A stretch of 64,000 nucleotides of DNA from positions 62,001 to 126,000 of the forward strand of contig NZ_FOFM01000002.1 of assembly GCF_900110875.1 (NCBI RefSeq). Reading direction: 5' to 3'. Position 1 is the first letter of the stretch, and each line of letters opens with the position of its first letter. Origin of the DNA: Pseudovibrio axinellae (GTDB taxonomy: Bacteria; Pseudomonadota; Alphaproteobacteria; Rhizobiales; Stappiaceae). Below are positions 1-9,920 of this stretch, in pieces. Both the position numbers and the translations under genes were made by a program. The notes under the pieces are model-generated. The model was given only the letters and a program-made list of their open reading frames with translations. It did no database searches and had not been told where the DNA came from.

Positions 1-774
1 CGCATGACGCAGTACGTGCGGGGAAACTTTGTTACGATCAATCCCGGCTTCAACAGCCAGTACTTTCAAGTCTCGGCCAAACGCTTGGCGCGTAAAGTGG
101 CCGCTCTCTCCGTGAGAGGGAAACAGCCAGACACTGTCAGCATATGCACCCACAGCGGCCCTGAGCCGCACATATTCAATCATCGCAGTTTGAGAACGCA
201 GTGACAGCGGAACAGCACGTTCCTTTGCACCTTTCCCTTTTACGGTAATCAAGCGGCTATCACGGATAGCAGCGGATACTGGCAAAGACACAAGCTCTGA
301 AACACGCAGGCCCGTGGCATACAGCACCTCTAGCAATGTGTAGATACGCGCTGCCCTAATCTGTTTTGCATCACTATCATGCGTGATAGCTGCTAACTCC
401 TCGGCCTTTCCAATCAGCCGGTCCACCTCTTCCTCGCTTAAAACCCCAGGCAAATTGGAGGCTTTGCGCGGAGATGCGACAGTGCGCGTCGGATCGTCTT
501 CGCGGATATCCTCAGCATAACAGAACTGATAGAACTGCCTCAACGCAGACAGACGGCGTGCCTGAGACGATGCGGCAAACCCTCGATCCGTCAGATCAGA
601 CAGGTAAGCCCGCACATCACTCACCTGCACAGCAATCAGATCAACGCCCTGCGTGGAGAGAAAGCTATCAAAGTCTTCAAGGTCGGTTCGGTAGCTTTCC
701 AGCGTATTAAACGCGCTCACACGTTCAACGCTCAACATTTCAAAAAAGCGTTCTGTCTCAAAAACTCGGCGCAT
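1..774 (-). CDS. xerD: Tyrosine recombinase XerD (3' end cut by the window edge)
   Basis: Site-specific recombinase that, with XerC, resolves chromosome dimers at dif. I translated the minus strand from the ATG at 774 and got 258 codons open to the window edge. The N-terminal SAM-like DNA-binding domain covers about residues 1-100. The catalytic domain shows TGLRVSEL with the active arginine at R157, a lysine-rich KGKGAKER stretch at about 179-186, and HVLRHA with H253 and R256. The family is about 300 residues, so the last 40 or so, including the catalytic tyrosine, lie outside the window. A 46-residue membrane protein gene lies 7 bases upstream on the same strand. The neighbourhood (xerD beside aroK-aroB) is the usual chromosomal setting in Alphaproteobacteria, so this is a housekeeping gene and not a phage integrase. 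Confidence 0.93.
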   Translation of the reverse strand, partial: MRRVFETERFFEMLSVERVSAFNTLESYRTDLEDFDSFLSTQGVDLIAVQVSDVRAYLSDLTDRGFAASSQARRLSALRQFYQFCYAEDIREDDPTRTVASPRKASNLPGVLSEEEVDRLIGKAEELAAITHDSDAKQIRAARIYTLLEVLYATGLRVSELVSLPVSAAIRDSRLITVKGKGAKERAVPLSLRSQTAMIEYVRLRAAVGAYADSVWLFPSHGESGHFTRQAFGRDLKVLAVEAGIDRNKVSPHVLRHA

Positions 775-781
775 AAAAAGC

Positions 782-922
782 CTATTCGAAGCCTTCGGTT
801 TGAATTTCTACAATTATCTCACGTGGCTCCGGCTCAATGTAACTGACGAGCAGATACATGCTCAGCACAACACCGGTAACAATTAATCCAATAATAGACA
901 GCAATCGCGTCAAAGTCGGCAT
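782..922 (-). CDS. Small single-pass membrane protein upstream of xerD
   Basis: A 46-residue reading frame that I translated by hand. Residues 5-28 form one hydrophobic helix, followed by a short acidic and polar tail carrying PEPREI and ending EGFE. The layout suggests an N-in membrane anchor with a periplasmic tail. It ends 7 bases before the xerD start, so the two are probably co-transcribed. Short proteins with a membrane helix followed by a PxPRE-type tail occur at this spot in related Alphaproteobacteria as far as I recall, but I know no function for them. The size, position and codon use argue for a real gene. Its role is unknown. Confidence 0.6.
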   Translation of the reverse strand: MPTLTRLLSIIGLIVTGVVLSMYLLVSYIEPEPREIIVEIQTEGFE

Positions 923-1527
923 GGCAGAACCGGATGCTCCCGTATGTATCCTAGATCACACCCAAATGCTCGGGCACATCTTTATACTTCAAAATCAAAA
1001 ATAGACCGTTTCATTGTGCAGGTTCAAGCCAAAGACTCACGCAATTTTTGAAATTGCATTTTTAATAGCCCACAAAGAATTCTTTCGCGAAGTATTACAG
1101 GCCCGCCTCATCAACGCTTTAAAATCAGAGACTTGCCTGAAAAAACCTCCCAAACTAAACGCAAGCATCGCCTATCCCCCCATCGACGAAAAGCCATTGG
1201 TGCGGTGAGCGAGATTTCCTTTCCCTACAACTTCCAAGCAACTGACATATTGGTCCAAGAAGCCAAACGGAAGGTAGATAGGCTGTTTGTCCAAGCATGT
1301 TTTTACGCTCACAACCCAGTAGGCCATAAAGATGCGACAACCTGTTCAACAACAGGCTGGACCTCCTGACACCCGTCAGGAAGCACTTATTTTGCAGAAG
1401 GGAAAGCCTCCAAATAGAGCGACCTAACGGTTCTATTAAAAAATAGGCGTTAAATCCTATCCAACACACTTACTCTAGCATCTTGACAGAACGCGGTGTG
1501 ATAATGTCAAAGCGTAAGTATGAGTAG
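923..1527. other. Intergenic region before aroK
   Basis: About 600 bases between the divergent small membrane gene and aroK. No convincing gene is seen. The open frames here (for example 1155-1469 minus) have compositions unlike proteins. Visible elements are an AT-rich hairpin at 1041-1057 (arms GCAATTT/AAATTGC) followed by T's, two small adjacent hairpins at about 1341-1380 (CCTGTT/AACAGG and CCTGAC/GTCAGG), and an inverted pair TTGACA/TGTCAA at 1483-1510 just upstream of aroK. Confidence 0.5.
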
Positions 1528-2172
1528 ATGAATCGGCGAGGGCGTGGCGTGACTGCAAACGACACAAAGTCAGACAAAAAACGTCAACGACAACAGAATA
1601 TTTTAGAACGCCTTGGCAATAAACCGATTGTGCTTGTTGGCATTATGGGCTGTGGCAAATCCACCGTTGGCCGCCGTTTGGCACAATATCTCGCTCTCAA
1701 CTTTATTGATGCAGATTCAGAGATTGAAAAAGCTGCGGATCGTTCCATCTCAGAGATCTTCGCAGAGCATGGAGAAAGCTATTTCCGGCAGGGCGAAAAG
1801 CGCGTTATCGCCCGCCTTCTGGATGCAGGTCCTCAGGTACTGGCAACAGGCGGAGGCGCTTTCATCAACGACGAGACCCGGTCCGGTATTAAAGAAAAGG
1901 GTGTATCTGTCTGGATGAAGGCGGAACTGCCCGTCATCATGGCTCGCGTGCGCAAGCGCCCTACCCGCCCCTTGCTGCAAACAGCGGATCCAGAAGCAAC
2001 CATGAAAAAGCTGATGGATGAGCGCTACCCGATCTATGAAGAAGCTGACATGACAATCTGGTCACATGATGTGACACACGAAGCGGTTATGGAAGAAATC
2101 CTGAACGCGTTGGAGGATGGACTTCCGCCACTTGCGAAGAAGGCTCCAGACGAGCAAGAGGATAAAAAGTGA
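1528..2172 (+). CDS. aroK: Shikimate kinase
   Basis: Phosphorylates shikimate with ATP, the fifth step of the chorismate pathway, in the cytosol. The Walker A loop is GIMGCGKST at residues 38-46 with K44. A DADSEIE segment at 61-67 and the GGGA substrate loop near 108-111 follow. YFRQGE at about 85-90 holds a shikimate-binding arginine, and the lid region carries RKRPTRPLL. The first 28 residues are basic and extra to the core. A GTG at 1549 with GAGGG about ten bases before it is a plausible alternative start. The stop overlaps the aroB GTG start by four bases, so the two are translationally coupled. Confidence 0.95.
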   Translation: MNRRGRGVTANDTKSDKKRQRQQNILERLGNKPIVLVGIMGCGKSTVGRRLAQYLALNFIDADSEIEKAADRSISEIFAEHGESYFRQGEKRVIARLLDAGPQVLATGGGAFINDETRSGIKEKGVSVWMKAELPVIMARVRKRPTRPLLQTADPEATMKKLMDERYPIYEEADMTIWSHDVTHEAVMEEILNALEDGLPPLAKKAPDEQEDKK

Positions 2173-3293
2173 TCGAAGAGAGTAAAGCGACCCTTGTTAA
2201 CGTAGACTTGGGCGACCGTAGCTATCCAATCATTATCGGCCGTAACCTGATTAAACGCGCAGGAGAAGAAATCTCTGCCCGTCTTCCTGGCTCTAAAACA
2301 GTCATCATCACTGATGAAGCCGTCGCAAAATTTCATTTAAAAACACTCGAAGACAGCTTCAAAGCTTCGGGCGTAGAATTCAATACGCTCATCGTACCAT
2401 CAGGTGAACAGACCAAACGTTTTGAAATATTTGAGCGTTTATGTGATGACATTCTCGCCCTGCGCTTAGAGCGCGGTGATGCTGTTGTTGCACTCGGCGG
2501 CGGTGTCGTCGGCGATCTGTCAGGTTTCGTCGCTGGCGTTGTCCGTCGTGGCATGAAGTTCGTGCAAATTCCAACCACCTTGCTTGCACAGGTGGACAGC
2601 TCGGTTGGCGGTAAAACTGGCATCAATTCCCGGCATGGCAAAAACCTTCTGGGCGTATTCAACCAACCCGCACTCGTATTGGCAGATACGTCCGTTCTGG
2701 ACACACTCAGCCCACGCGATTTCCGCTCAGGCTACGCTGAAGTTGCTAAATACGGCCTGATCAATGACCCGGACTTCTTTTATTGGCTGGAGCAAAACTG
2801 GGAAGGTATCTTCTCTGGTGGACCAGAGCGTGAAGAAGCGATCGCTCACTCCTGCCGCGCCAAAGCAGCCGTTGTTGCAGCTGATGAGTTTGAATCCGGC
2901 AACCGCGCCCTACTAAACCTTGGTCACACCTTTGGACACTCCCTGGAAGGCGCTGTCGCGTATGAGACAGAACGCCTGGTCCATGGCGAAGGTGTTTCTA
3001 TCGGCATGGTGCTCGCCCATGAGTTTTCAGAGCAAATGGGTCTGTGTCCTCCAGAAGATACAAAACGGGTTATTGAGCACTTGAAAACCGTTGGCCTGCC
3101 AACACGGGTCGACCAGATCCCAGGCCAGCTGCCACCAATTGGCACTTTTATGGACCTGATTGCCCAGGACAAGAAAGTAAGTCGTGGTCAGCTCACTTTT
3201 GTCCTTACAAAAGGCATTGGCACTTCCTATGTCGATAAAACTGTAAACGCGGAACCCCTTCGCGCATTTCTTGAGGAGAAACTTGGCAAATGA
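2169..3293 (+). CDS. aroB: 3-dehydroquinate synthase
   Basis: Converts DAHP to 3-dehydroquinate using bound NAD and a divalent metal. It has the family length of 374 residues. It shows the NAD-binding GGGVVGD at 110-116, the phosphate-binding QVDSSVGGKTGIN at 141-153, and the metal ligands E191, H253 (LGHTFGHSLE) and H272. It starts with GTG overlapping the aroK stop and ends overlapping the next ATG (ATGA), so aroK, aroB and the CorC-type gene form one tight operon. The aroK-aroB pair is standard. The third gene is a frequent alphaproteobacterial neighbour. Confidence 0.97.
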   Translation: MIEESKATLVNVDLGDRSYPIIIGRNLIKRAGEEISARLPGSKTVIITDEAVAKFHLKTLEDSFKASGVEFNTLIVPSGEQTKRFEIFERLCDDILALRLERGDAVVALGGGVVGDLSGFVAGVVRRGMKFVQIPTTLLAQVDSSVGGKTGINSRHGKNLLGVFNQPALVLADTSVLDTLSPRDFRSGYAEVAKYGLINDPDFFYWLEQNWEGIFSGGPEREEAIAHSCRAKAAVVAADEFESGNRALLNLGHTFGHSLEGAVAYETERLVHGEGVSIGMVLAHEFSEQMGLCPPEDTKRVIEHLKTVGLPTRVDQIPGQLPPIGTFMDLIAQDKKVSRGQLTFVLTKGIGTSYVDKTVNAEPLRAFLEEKLGK

Positions 3294-4588
3294 CGGACAT
3301 CCCTCTCTGGGTTTCCATTGTCGCCATCCTGCTATTGCTCGTGCTTTCGGGCTTTTTTTCCGGGTCAGAAACGGCCCTGACGGCCGCATCACGAGCCCGC
3401 ATGCATGCGTTGGAGAAGTCCGGCAACAAAAGAGCTATCATCGTTGCCAGGCTGATCGAATACCGCGAGCGCCTGATTGGCGCCCTATTGCTGGGCAACA
3501 ATCTGGTCAACATTCTGGCATCAGCCCTCGCGACCTCACTTTTCCTGCGGAACTTTGGCGAGGTTGGCGTAGCTTATGCAACGCTGGTCATGACCTTGTT
3601 GGTTCTCATCTTTTCTGAGGTCCTGCCGAAAACCTGGGCAATAGCCAACGCAGATAAATTCGCGCTTAACGTTGCCCCGATTGTACGGGTTCTCGTGATT
3701 GTGTTCAGCCCGGTTGTTGCTGCGATTGAAGTCATCGTCCGCCTTGTACTACGTATTTTTGGCCTTAAGATTGACGAGTCGGCAGCGGTTCTCTCTGCCC
3801 ATGACGAGCTGCGCGGCACACTGGACCTACAACACAAAGAAGGTGGCCTTGTTAAAGCAGACAAGGACCGGATAGGCGGCCTGCTGGACTTGGCAGAGCT
3901 CGAAGTATCCGACGTGATGGTTCACCGAACTAAGCTTTTCGCGCTGAATGCAGACCTGCCGCCAGCAAAGTTGGTGGAAGAGGTTTTGTCAAACCCGTTC
4001 ACACGTATTCCGCTCTGGCGCGACGACCCCGACAACATGGTTGGAATGCTCCACGCCAAAGACGTACTGCGCGCCATCGCAACCATCAAAGGCGATATGG
4101 AGAAGTTCGAGCTGGAGAAGGTCATGAGCCCGCTCTGGTTCGTGCCGGACACCACCAGCTTGCAGAACCAGCTTAACGCGTTCCTTAAACGCAAAGCCCA
4201 CTTCGCCCTTGTCGTCGACGAGTACGGTGAAGTGATGGGTCTTGTCACTTTGGAAGATATTCTGGAAGAGATCGTTGGCGAGATTGCGGACGAGCACGAT
4301 ATCGAACTGCCTGGTCTCAAACCACAGGCAGACGGTTCAGTCATCGTGGAAGGCTCAGTCCCGATTCGCGACCTGAACAGAGCGAGCGACTGGAATTTGC
4401 CTGATGACGAAGCAACCACCATTGCTGGTCTCGTCATTCATGAAGCCAAAATGATTCCAGAAGAGCGTCAGATCTTTACCTTCCACGGCTTCCGCTTCAC
4501 CGTCCTCAGCCGCGAGAAGAACCGCATCACACGCTTGCGTATGATGGCGCTAACCCCGCTTCAGGATACTCAAAAGACCGCGAAATAA
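3290..4588 (+). CDS. CorC/HlyC-type CBS-domain membrane protein
   Basis: A 432-residue protein of the DUF21-CBS-CorC_HlyC architecture (UPF0053). The N-terminal 190 or so residues hold about four membrane helices and the FFSGSETALTAA signature. Paired CBS modules follow, at about 200-335, with SDVMVHR and a second repeat ending VTLEDILEEIVGEI. The CorC_HlyC domain, at about 345-425, carries GSVPIRDLNR. Family members have been linked to magnesium or cobalt export and were long mislabelled as hemolysins. The substrate cannot be told from sequence. It is the last gene of the aroK-aroB operon and is followed directly by an intrinsic terminator. Confidence 0.9.
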   Translation: MTDIPLWVSIVAILLLLVLSGFFSGSETALTAASRARMHALEKSGNKRAIIVARLIEYRERLIGALLLGNNLVNILASALATSLFLRNFGEVGVAYATLVMTLLVLIFSEVLPKTWAIANADKFALNVAPIVRVLVIVFSPVVAAIEVIVRLVLRIFGLKIDESAAVLSAHDELRGTLDLQHKEGGLVKADKDRIGGLLDLAELEVSDVMVHRTKLFALNADLPPAKLVEEVLSNPFTRIPLWRDDPDNMVGMLHAKDVLRAIATIKGDMEKFELEKVMSPLWFVPDTTSLQNQLNAFLKRKAHFALVVDEYGEVMGLVTLEDILEEIVGEIADEHDIELPGLKPQADGSVIVEGSVPIRDLNRASDWNLPDDEATTIAGLVIHEAKMIPEERQIFTFHGFRFTVLSREKNRITRLRMMALTPLQDTQKTAK

Positions 4589-4590
4589 AC

Positions 4591-4619
4591 ATGGGCCCCA
4601 CGGGGCCCATATCTTTTTT
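4591..4619 (+). terminator. Intrinsic terminator of the aroK-aroB-CorC operon
   Basis: A perfect 8-bp GC-rich stem (ATGGGCCC/GGGCCCAT, 4-base loop) followed by a T-rich run at 4613-4619, starting 2 bases after the stop codon. Confidence 0.9.
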
Positions 4620-4759
4620 ACACACGCATATAAAACGCAAATCTATCGCAAAACCTTCAAATCCGCGCACAAAACAACGCAAACGCGTGAAAGACGAACA
4701 ACCACAACGCGCTAAGCAATTGCCGCATTGATTTCTCCGGCTAACTGAGTCACATAGAG

Positions 4760-5020
4760 TTAGTGAGACTTAGCAGAAATAGCGAGCGCGTGAATGCCTC
4801 CAGCGATTTCATCTGCTACACAATCGTTCACTGCACGATGCATAGCAACGCGAGACATACCCTCAAAGGCTGTGGATATGATCGTAATCCGAAAATGGGT
4901 TTCTCCACCCTCACGCCAGCCGCCATGACCACGGTGGTTCTCGGATTCGTCGGTGACTTCAAGAAGCTGCGGGTTGAACGCCGCTTCCAGTTTGGTAATC
5001 ATGATGTCTCTTGTGCTCAT
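4760..5020 (-). CDS. bolA: BolA family protein
   Basis: Small BolA/IbaG-type protein, about 86 residues from the ATG at 5020. The class II KH-like fold is recognised from the ESENHRGHGG region followed by ETHFRITIIS and MSRVAMHRAV. BolA proteins pair with monothiol glutaredoxins in iron-sulfur trafficking and also act in stress and envelope regulation. The conserved histidines in HRGHGG and MHRAV are the usual cluster ligands. A GTG six codons upstream (5038) is possible but has no ribosome site. It is transcribed divergently from the J-domain gene, an arrangement common in Alphaproteobacteria. Confidence 0.93.
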   Translation of the reverse strand: MSTRDIMITKLEAAFNPQLLEVTDESENHRGHGGWREGGETHFRITIISTAFEGMSRVAMHRAVNDCVADEIAGGIHALAISAKSH

Positions 5021-5151
5021 GTTTTCTGTATCTCTCACGAAGGAAAGCGACGTCTAGGCCTTGCCTAACGGGGTCACTTTTTTCTATTTATATCGGCTAC
5101 CTGCTCTTTAGCAGGTGCTAACCCAATCGCAAGGCAACTGAAAACCGAAAA

Positions 5152-5772
5152 ATGAAGCAAACTTCCTCCATTTTCGACAGTATTCGCGTAAAACCCGGCA
5201 AAGAACGCACCACAAGCCAAAAAGGCCCAAAGTGCGAATGGGAAGGCTGCGATCAGCCTGGCACCCATAAAGCACCGAAAGGTCGCGATCGGGAAGGCCA
5301 GTACTTTCATTTTTGCGTGGACCACGTAAAAGCCTATAACAAATCATATAATTACTTTTCTGGTATGGATGATGACTCGGTTCGCAGCTATCAGCGCGAC
5401 AGCATGACCGGACATCGCCCCACCTGGAAAATGGGCGTCAACTCCAAAGCCGATGCTTCCAGCGCAAGCACCGACGGCAGCGCAAAGACCGACGGAGAAG
5501 GCATCAACGACCCGCATAACTTCTTCGCAGGAGCAGCTGGTGGCCGCAGTCAACCTCAAGAACCACAACGCAAAGTGCTGGCACTTGAGAAAAGGTCATT
5601 TGAAACATTGAACCTTCGAGTAACTGCCCGTGGCGCCGAGGTGAAAACCCGTTATAAAGAGCTGGTAAAAATTCATCACCCAGATGCAAATGGTGGCGAC
5701 CGCTCTTCGGAAGACCGCCTGCGCGAAATTATTCAGGCCTACAACGTGCTCAAGAAGTCAGGATACTGCTAG
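5152..5772 (+). CDS. J-domain (DnaJ-like) molecular chaperone protein
   Basis: A 206-residue protein whose J domain is at the C-terminus (about 145-206), with the HPD motif at 176-178 followed by the DANGGDRSSEDR helix and IIQAYNVLKKSG. The N-terminal half carries a small Cys/His region (CEWEGCDQPGTHKAP, later HFCVDHV) that resembles a zinc-binding site, followed by a low-complexity Ser/Asp linker. It would stimulate DnaK on unknown clients. It sits between bolA and cobS, a conserved neighbourhood, but no direct link to cobalamin is shown. Confidence 0.9.
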   Translation: MKQTSSIFDSIRVKPGKERTTSQKGPKCEWEGCDQPGTHKAPKGRDREGQYFHFCVDHVKAYNKSYNYFSGMDDDSVRSYQRDSMTGHRPTWKMGVNSKADASSASTDGSAKTDGEGINDPHNFFAGAAGGRSQPQEPQRKVLALEKRSFETLNLRVTARGAEVKTRYKELVKIHHPDANGGDRSSEDRLREIIQAYNVLKKSGYC

Positions 5773-5857
5773 GTTCTACCTATCGCCCATATCCAGTTCT
5801 CTTTTGAGTTTCTAGACTTTCATTACCCCGATTTCGACGTGGGGCCGCGGAGGAAAA

Positions 5858-6844
5858 ATGATAGACACGATACAGACCGCTCAATCCCTGCCGACCGAAA
5901 CAATTTCTGTACGCGATACTTTTGGAATTGATAGCAAGATGGAAGTGCAGGCGTTTGCAGAGCCGAACGAGCATGTTCCTGAAATTGATCCAGACTACCT
6001 CTTTGATCGCCCAACCACTTTAGCAATCCTTGCAGGTTTTGCGAAAAACCGTCGTGTGATGGTTTCTGGTTACCATGGTACAGGTAAATCAACTCATATC
6101 GAACAGGTCGCTGCCCGCCTTAACTGGCCTTGTGTGCGCGTTAACCTCGATAGCCACATCTCTCGTATCGACCTCGTCGGTAAAGACGCTATTGTCGTAA
6201 AAGACGGTCATACCGTGACAGAGTTCAAGGACGGCATCCTTCCTTGGGCGCTGCAAAATAACGTCGCTCTTGTTTTCGATGAATACGATGCCGGTCGTCC
6301 TGATGTGATGTTCGTTATTCAGCGTGTTCTCGAAGTTTCCGGGCGCCTGACACTCCTTGATCAGAACCGCGTCATCAATCCACACCCAGCGTTCCGCCTG
6401 TTTGCAACAGCAAACACGGTCGGCCTTGGTGATACGTCCGGCCTCTACCACGGAACACAGCAGATCAACCAGGGTCAGATGGACCGTTGGTCAATTGTAA
6501 CGACGCTAAACTACTTGCCTCATGACAATGAAGTAGAGATCGTTCTCGCCAAATCTCCGCATTACAACGGTGCAGAAGGTCGATCCATCGTTTCCAAGAT
6601 GGTCCGCGTTGCAGACATGACCCGTAGCGCATTCATCAACGGTGAACTCTCTACTGTGATGAGCCCTCGTACCGTCATCACTTGGTCAGAAAACACCGCA
6701 ATCTTTGGTGACATCGGCTTTGCGTTCCGCCTGACCTTCTTGAACAAGTGTGATGATACTGAGCAGGCGCTGGTCTCTGAGTTCTACCAGCGTTGTTTCG
6801 GGGAAGACCTTCCTGAATCAGCGGCAAACATTGTCATGAGTTAA
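5858..6844 (+). CDS. cobS: Aerobic cobaltochelatase subunit CobS
   Basis: AAA+ ATPase subunit of the CobN-CobS-CobT complex, which inserts cobalt into hydrogenobyrinate a,c-diamide in aerobic B12 synthesis. It is 328 residues long with Walker [10 protein letters not shown] at 71-79, a Walker B segment [14 protein letters not shown], and sensor region [11 protein letters not shown]. The start is well fixed by a GGAGG about five bases before the ATG. cobT follows after 10 bases, so they form an operon. cobN and the rest of the B12 pathway are not in this window, and no cobalamin riboswitch is evident upstream. Confidence 0.97.
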   Translation: MIDTIQTAQSLPTETISVRDTFGIDSKMEVQAFAEPNEHVPEIDPDYLFDRPTTLAILAGFAKNRRVMVSGYHGTGKSTHIEQVAARLNWPCVRVNLDSHISRIDLVGKDAIVVKDGHTVTEFKDGILPWALQNNVALVFDEYDAGRPDVMFVIQRVLEVSGRLTLLDQNRVINPHPAFRLFATANTVGLGDTSGLYHGTQQINQGQMDRWSIVTTLNYLPHDNEVEIVLAKSPHYNGAEGRSIVSKMVRVADMTRSAFINGELSTVMSPRTVITWSENTAIFGDIGFAFRLTFLNKCDDTEQALVSEFYQRCFGEDLPESAANIVMS

Positions 6845-6854
6845 GGGGAGTTTT

Positions 6855-8741
6855 ATGGCAGGCACCAGTAACTCCTCAGTCAAGAACAAACCTGCCAGCC
6901 AGCCATTTAAGCAAGCGATGGGCTCTACTGTTAGAGCCATCGCGGGTGAACCTGAGCTGGAGGTTGTCTTTTCGCCGGATAAACCGGGAATGACCAGCGG
7001 GCGCATACGCCTGCCGGAACCTTCTCGCACGATGACAAAGGAAGAAGTCGCAGTCACCCGTGGACTGGGTGATTCCATGGCTCTTCGCTTCGCCTGTCAT
7101 GACCCGGCAGTTCATTCAAAGCACATCCCGCAGGGTGAGAATGCGCGTTCCATCTTTAACGCAGTGGAACAGGCCCGAGTGGAAGCACTTGGTGCAATTC
7201 GTATGCCCGGTGCTGGCGATAACATCGACGCCATGTTGGAAGATCGGTACTTCAAAGGCAATTTCTCAGAGGTTTCCACCAAGGATGAAGCGCCGCTGCA
7301 AGACGCGATCGCTTTGCTGGTGCGCGAACGCCTAACGGGCCGGGAAATTCCTCAAAGTGCTAAACGACTGGTAGATCTATGGAAATCGTTCATTGAAGAG
7401 AAAGCGGACCACGAGCTGAACAAGCTTGTCACCCGTATGGATGATCAGGTCGCGTTCTCCAAACAGATGCGAGATGTTCTCACCTCTCTCGATATGGCCG
7501 ACGAGCTGGGCGATGACCCAGAGGACGACGACGAGAGCGAAGAGAACCAGCAGGATCAGGATGATCGTTCAGACAACTCCGGCGATATGCAGGAGGATCA
7601 GGGCGAGCAAGAAGGTGCTCCTGAGGACATGGAGCTTTCCGGCGAAGAGCAGGAAACTGGCGAAACCGAAGGTGTCAACAGCGAGATGCAGGATATCTCC
7701 GAAGAGGACATGTCCGATCAGGCTGAGGAACCGGGAGAACAAGATCGTCGGGACCATCCCTTTAGCAACCACCCACCTGCTGACGAATACCGCGTTTTCA
7801 CGCAGGCTTTCGACGAGATCATTGCAGCAGAGGACCTGTGCGATCAGGAAGAGCTCGACCGTCTTCGCGGTTTTCTGGACAAGCAGCTTGCATCTCTTTC
7901 CGGAGCAGTCTCCCGTCTTGCAAACCGCTTGCAGCGAAAACTCATGGCACAACAGAACCGGTCGTGGGATTTTGATCTGGAAGAAGGCATCATTGATAGT
8001 GCCCGCCTCCATCGCGTGGTCATCGATCCACTGCAACCGCTTGCGTTTAAATGGGAAAACGACACCGAGTTCCGCGATACAGTGGTAACTCTGGTCATCG
8101 ATAACTCAGGTTCCATGCGCGGTCGTCCAATCACCGTTGCTGCAACATGTGCAGATATTCTCGCACGAACGCTGGAACGGTGCGGTGTGAAGGTCGAGAT
8201 CCTTGGCTTTACCACGAAAGCGTGGAAGGGCGGACAATCCCGCGAAGCTTGGCTCAAGGAAGGTAAACCGGCTACACCGGGCCGCCTGAATGATCTGCGC
8301 CACATCATCTATAAATCAGCAGATGCTCCTTGGCGCAGAGCCAAGCGTAATCTTGGCTTGATGATGCGCGAAGGCCTGCTGAAAGAAAATATCGACGGAG
8401 AAGCATTGGACTGGGCTCACAAGCGACTGCTTGGACGTCCAGAGCGCCGCCGCATCCTGATGATGATTTCTGATGGTGCGCCAGTGGATGACTGCACGCT
8501 TTCAGTAAACCCTGGTAACTACCTGGAAAAGCACCTGCGTAACGTAATTGCAGAGATCGAAAACAGATCTCCTGTGGAGCTGATCGCCATCGGTATCGGA
8601 CACGATGTAACGCGCTACTACAGTCGAGCCGTTACAATTGTGGATGCAGAGGAACTGGCTGGTGCAATGACCGACCAGCTTGCTGACTTGTTTGACGAAA
8701 AAAGCAGTCAGGAATACGGCAAACGTCACGGACGCCGATGA
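6855..8741 (+). CDS. cobT: Aerobic cobaltochelatase subunit CobT
   Basis: Partner of CobS in the ring-shaped chaperone part of cobaltochelatase. It has 628 residues: an N-terminal CobT domain, a very acidic Asp/Glu/Gln-rich stretch at about 215-300, and a C-terminal von Willebrand A domain with the MIDAS motif DNSGS near residue 416, plus a distal SDGAPVDD loop. This matches family length and architecture. A GGGGAG ribosome site precedes the ATG. Its stop overlaps the next gene's ATG by four bases, so translation is probably coupled. Confidence 0.97.
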   Translation: MAGTSNSSVKNKPASQPFKQAMGSTVRAIAGEPELEVVFSPDKPGMTSGRIRLPEPSRTMTKEEVAVTRGLGDSMALRFACHDPAVHSKHIPQGENARSIFNAVEQARVEALGAIRMPGAGDNIDAMLEDRYFKGNFSEVSTKDEAPLQDAIALLVRERLTGREIPQSAKRLVDLWKSFIEEKADHELNKLVTRMDDQVAFSKQMRDVLTSLDMADELGDDPEDDDESEENQQDQDDRSDNSGDMQEDQGEQEGAPEDMELSGEEQETGETEGVNSEMQDISEEDMSDQAEEPGEQDRRDHPFSNHPPADEYRVFTQAFDEIIAAEDLCDQEELDRLRGFLDKQLASLSGAVSRLANRLQRKLMAQQNRSWDFDLEEGIIDSARLHRVVIDPLQPLAFKWENDTEFRDTVVTLVIDNSGSMRGRPITVAATCADILARTLERCGVKVEILGFTTKAWKGGQSREAWLKEGKPATPGRLNDLRHIIYKSADAPWRRAKRNLGLMMREGLLKENIDGEALDWAHKRLLGRPERRRILMMISDGAPVDDCTLSVNPGNYLEKHLRNVIAEIENRSPVELIAIGIGHDVTRYYSRAVTIVDAEELAGAMTDQLADLFDEKSSQEYGKRHGRR

Positions 8742-9859
8742 AGTTAACACGTCGAGCCTTCCTTTCAGGAGCAGCAGCTACTGCAACAGCGTCAGTTGCT
8801 GCTCCCATGTTCTTCCAGAAAGCCCTAGCTCAACAGCGTGGTTTTCAGGCGATAAAAATTCGCTCGAAAGAAATCAAATATTTCAAATTCTCAGGACGGC
8901 CATCCGAACAATACGGCTCCCTTCTGTTTCTGGGTGGCTTGGAGCTGAGCAGCTCAAGCAATCGTTTCGGCGGGTATTCCGGGCTTGTGACCCTAAACAA
9001 TGGCAGCGACCTCATCGCAGTATCAGATCGAGGCCACTGGCTCAGAGCCCAACTCTCCCAAGCCGCACGCGGTAAGCCTCTAAAGCTCCTAGGCGCGGAA
9101 ACAGCAAATTTGCTGGATAGTCAGGGCAGAAACCTTAAACGCACCCACAGGGCTGACACAGAAGGCCTGAGCATCGGTGGCGCAGCAAACAACCCACGCA
9201 TTTTCGTCAGTCATGAAGGCAAGGGTGGCATCATGAGCTATCCGCTCCACCTTCAAACTGGAGAAGAGCGCGCAAAGCACCTGCTAATTCCAAAAGAGAT
9301 AAGGGGCTTAGCTAAGAACAAGAGTCTTGAGTCAGTAGCCGTTGCCCCGCCAAGCTCCCCTCTTTCCGGCGCAATCATTACAATCGCCGAGCGCGGCAGA
9401 ACTCTAAAACACAACAGACCAGCCTGGATAATTGGTGGGCCAACACCAGGGAAGTTCTGGATCGAAAAGCAAGGTAACTACGACGTTACCGACGCAGCAT
9501 TTCTACCAAACGGTGACCTGCTCATACTTGAGCGTCTCTTCAACTTCTCAGAAGGCCTTGGAATGCGCATCAGGCAGCTTGATGGCTCTAACCTGCGCTC
9601 AGGTCACCTGCATACAGGAAAGCAGCTGCTGACCGCTGACTTCAGTTATCAGATAGATAATATGGAAGCGCTAAGCATACATATGAATGCTTATGGAGAG
9701 ACTATCCTGTCCCTCATGTCTGATGACAACAAGTCATTCTTGCAGCGCACTGTTCTTCTGCGCTTTGTCTTGACGGACAATCAGCCATTCAGGGAACCCT
9801 TCAATCTCGCCCCCAAAGACATGAAAATAGTCCCGGCACCAACTCCAAAACCGAATTGA
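8738..9859 (+). CDS. Tat-exported esterase-like phytase family protein
   Basis: A 373-residue protein with a twin-arginine signal (TRRAFLSG, R5-R6, then a hydrophobic stretch and a cleavage-like AxA site near residue 32). The mature part fits the phytase-like/esterase-like beta-propeller family (PF13449), with strand repeats such as [19 protein letters not shown] and ADTEGLSI. Phosphoesterase activity is suggested only by the family name. It overlaps the cobT stop and is the last gene of the cobS-cobT unit, but any link to B12 is unproven. A bidirectional terminator follows. Confidence 0.82.
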   Translation: MKLTRRAFLSGAAATATASVAAPMFFQKALAQQRGFQAIKIRSKEIKYFKFSGRPSEQYGSLLFLGGLELSSSSNRFGGYSGLVTLNNGSDLIAVSDRGHWLRAQLSQAARGKPLKLLGAETANLLDSQGRNLKRTHRADTEGLSIGGAANNPRIFVSHEGKGGIMSYPLHLQTGEERAKHLLIPKEIRGLAKNKSLESVAVAPPSSPLSGAIITIAERGRTLKHNRPAWIIGGPTPGKFWIEKQGNYDVTDAAFLPNGDLLILERLFNFSEGLGMRIRQLDGSNLRSGHLHTGKQLLTADFSYQIDNMEALSIHMNAYGETILSLMSDDNKSFLQRTVLLRFVLTDNQPFREPFNLAPKDMKIVPAPTPKPN

Positions 9860-9869
9860 GCCCAACAAA

Positions 9870-9914
9870 AAAGGCACCGAAATAATATCGATGCCTTTAG
9901 AATTCTTATTTTTT
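9870..9914. terminator. Bidirectional terminator between convergent genes
   Basis: An 11-bp stem (arms 9870-9880 and 9888-9898) with one G-T pair, followed on the plus side by a T-rich tract ending at 9914 and flanked on the other side by an A-run. It serves the phytase-like gene on plus and the transporter gene on minus. Confidence 0.8.
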
Positions 9915-9920
9915 GACAGC

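Noticed and set aside
1-774. Phage-type integrase at the left edge
   Set aside because: The sequence and its place beside aroK-aroB fit housekeeping XerD.
1155-1469. A 104-codon minus-strand frame in the aroK upstream region
   Set aside because: Biased to Leu, Arg, Ser and Cys with no domain or ribosome site; typical of non-coding sequence.
5773-5857. Possible cobalamin riboswitch before cobS
   Set aside because: Only 85 bases lie between the genes and no B12 box is seen, so the space is too short for this riboswitch.
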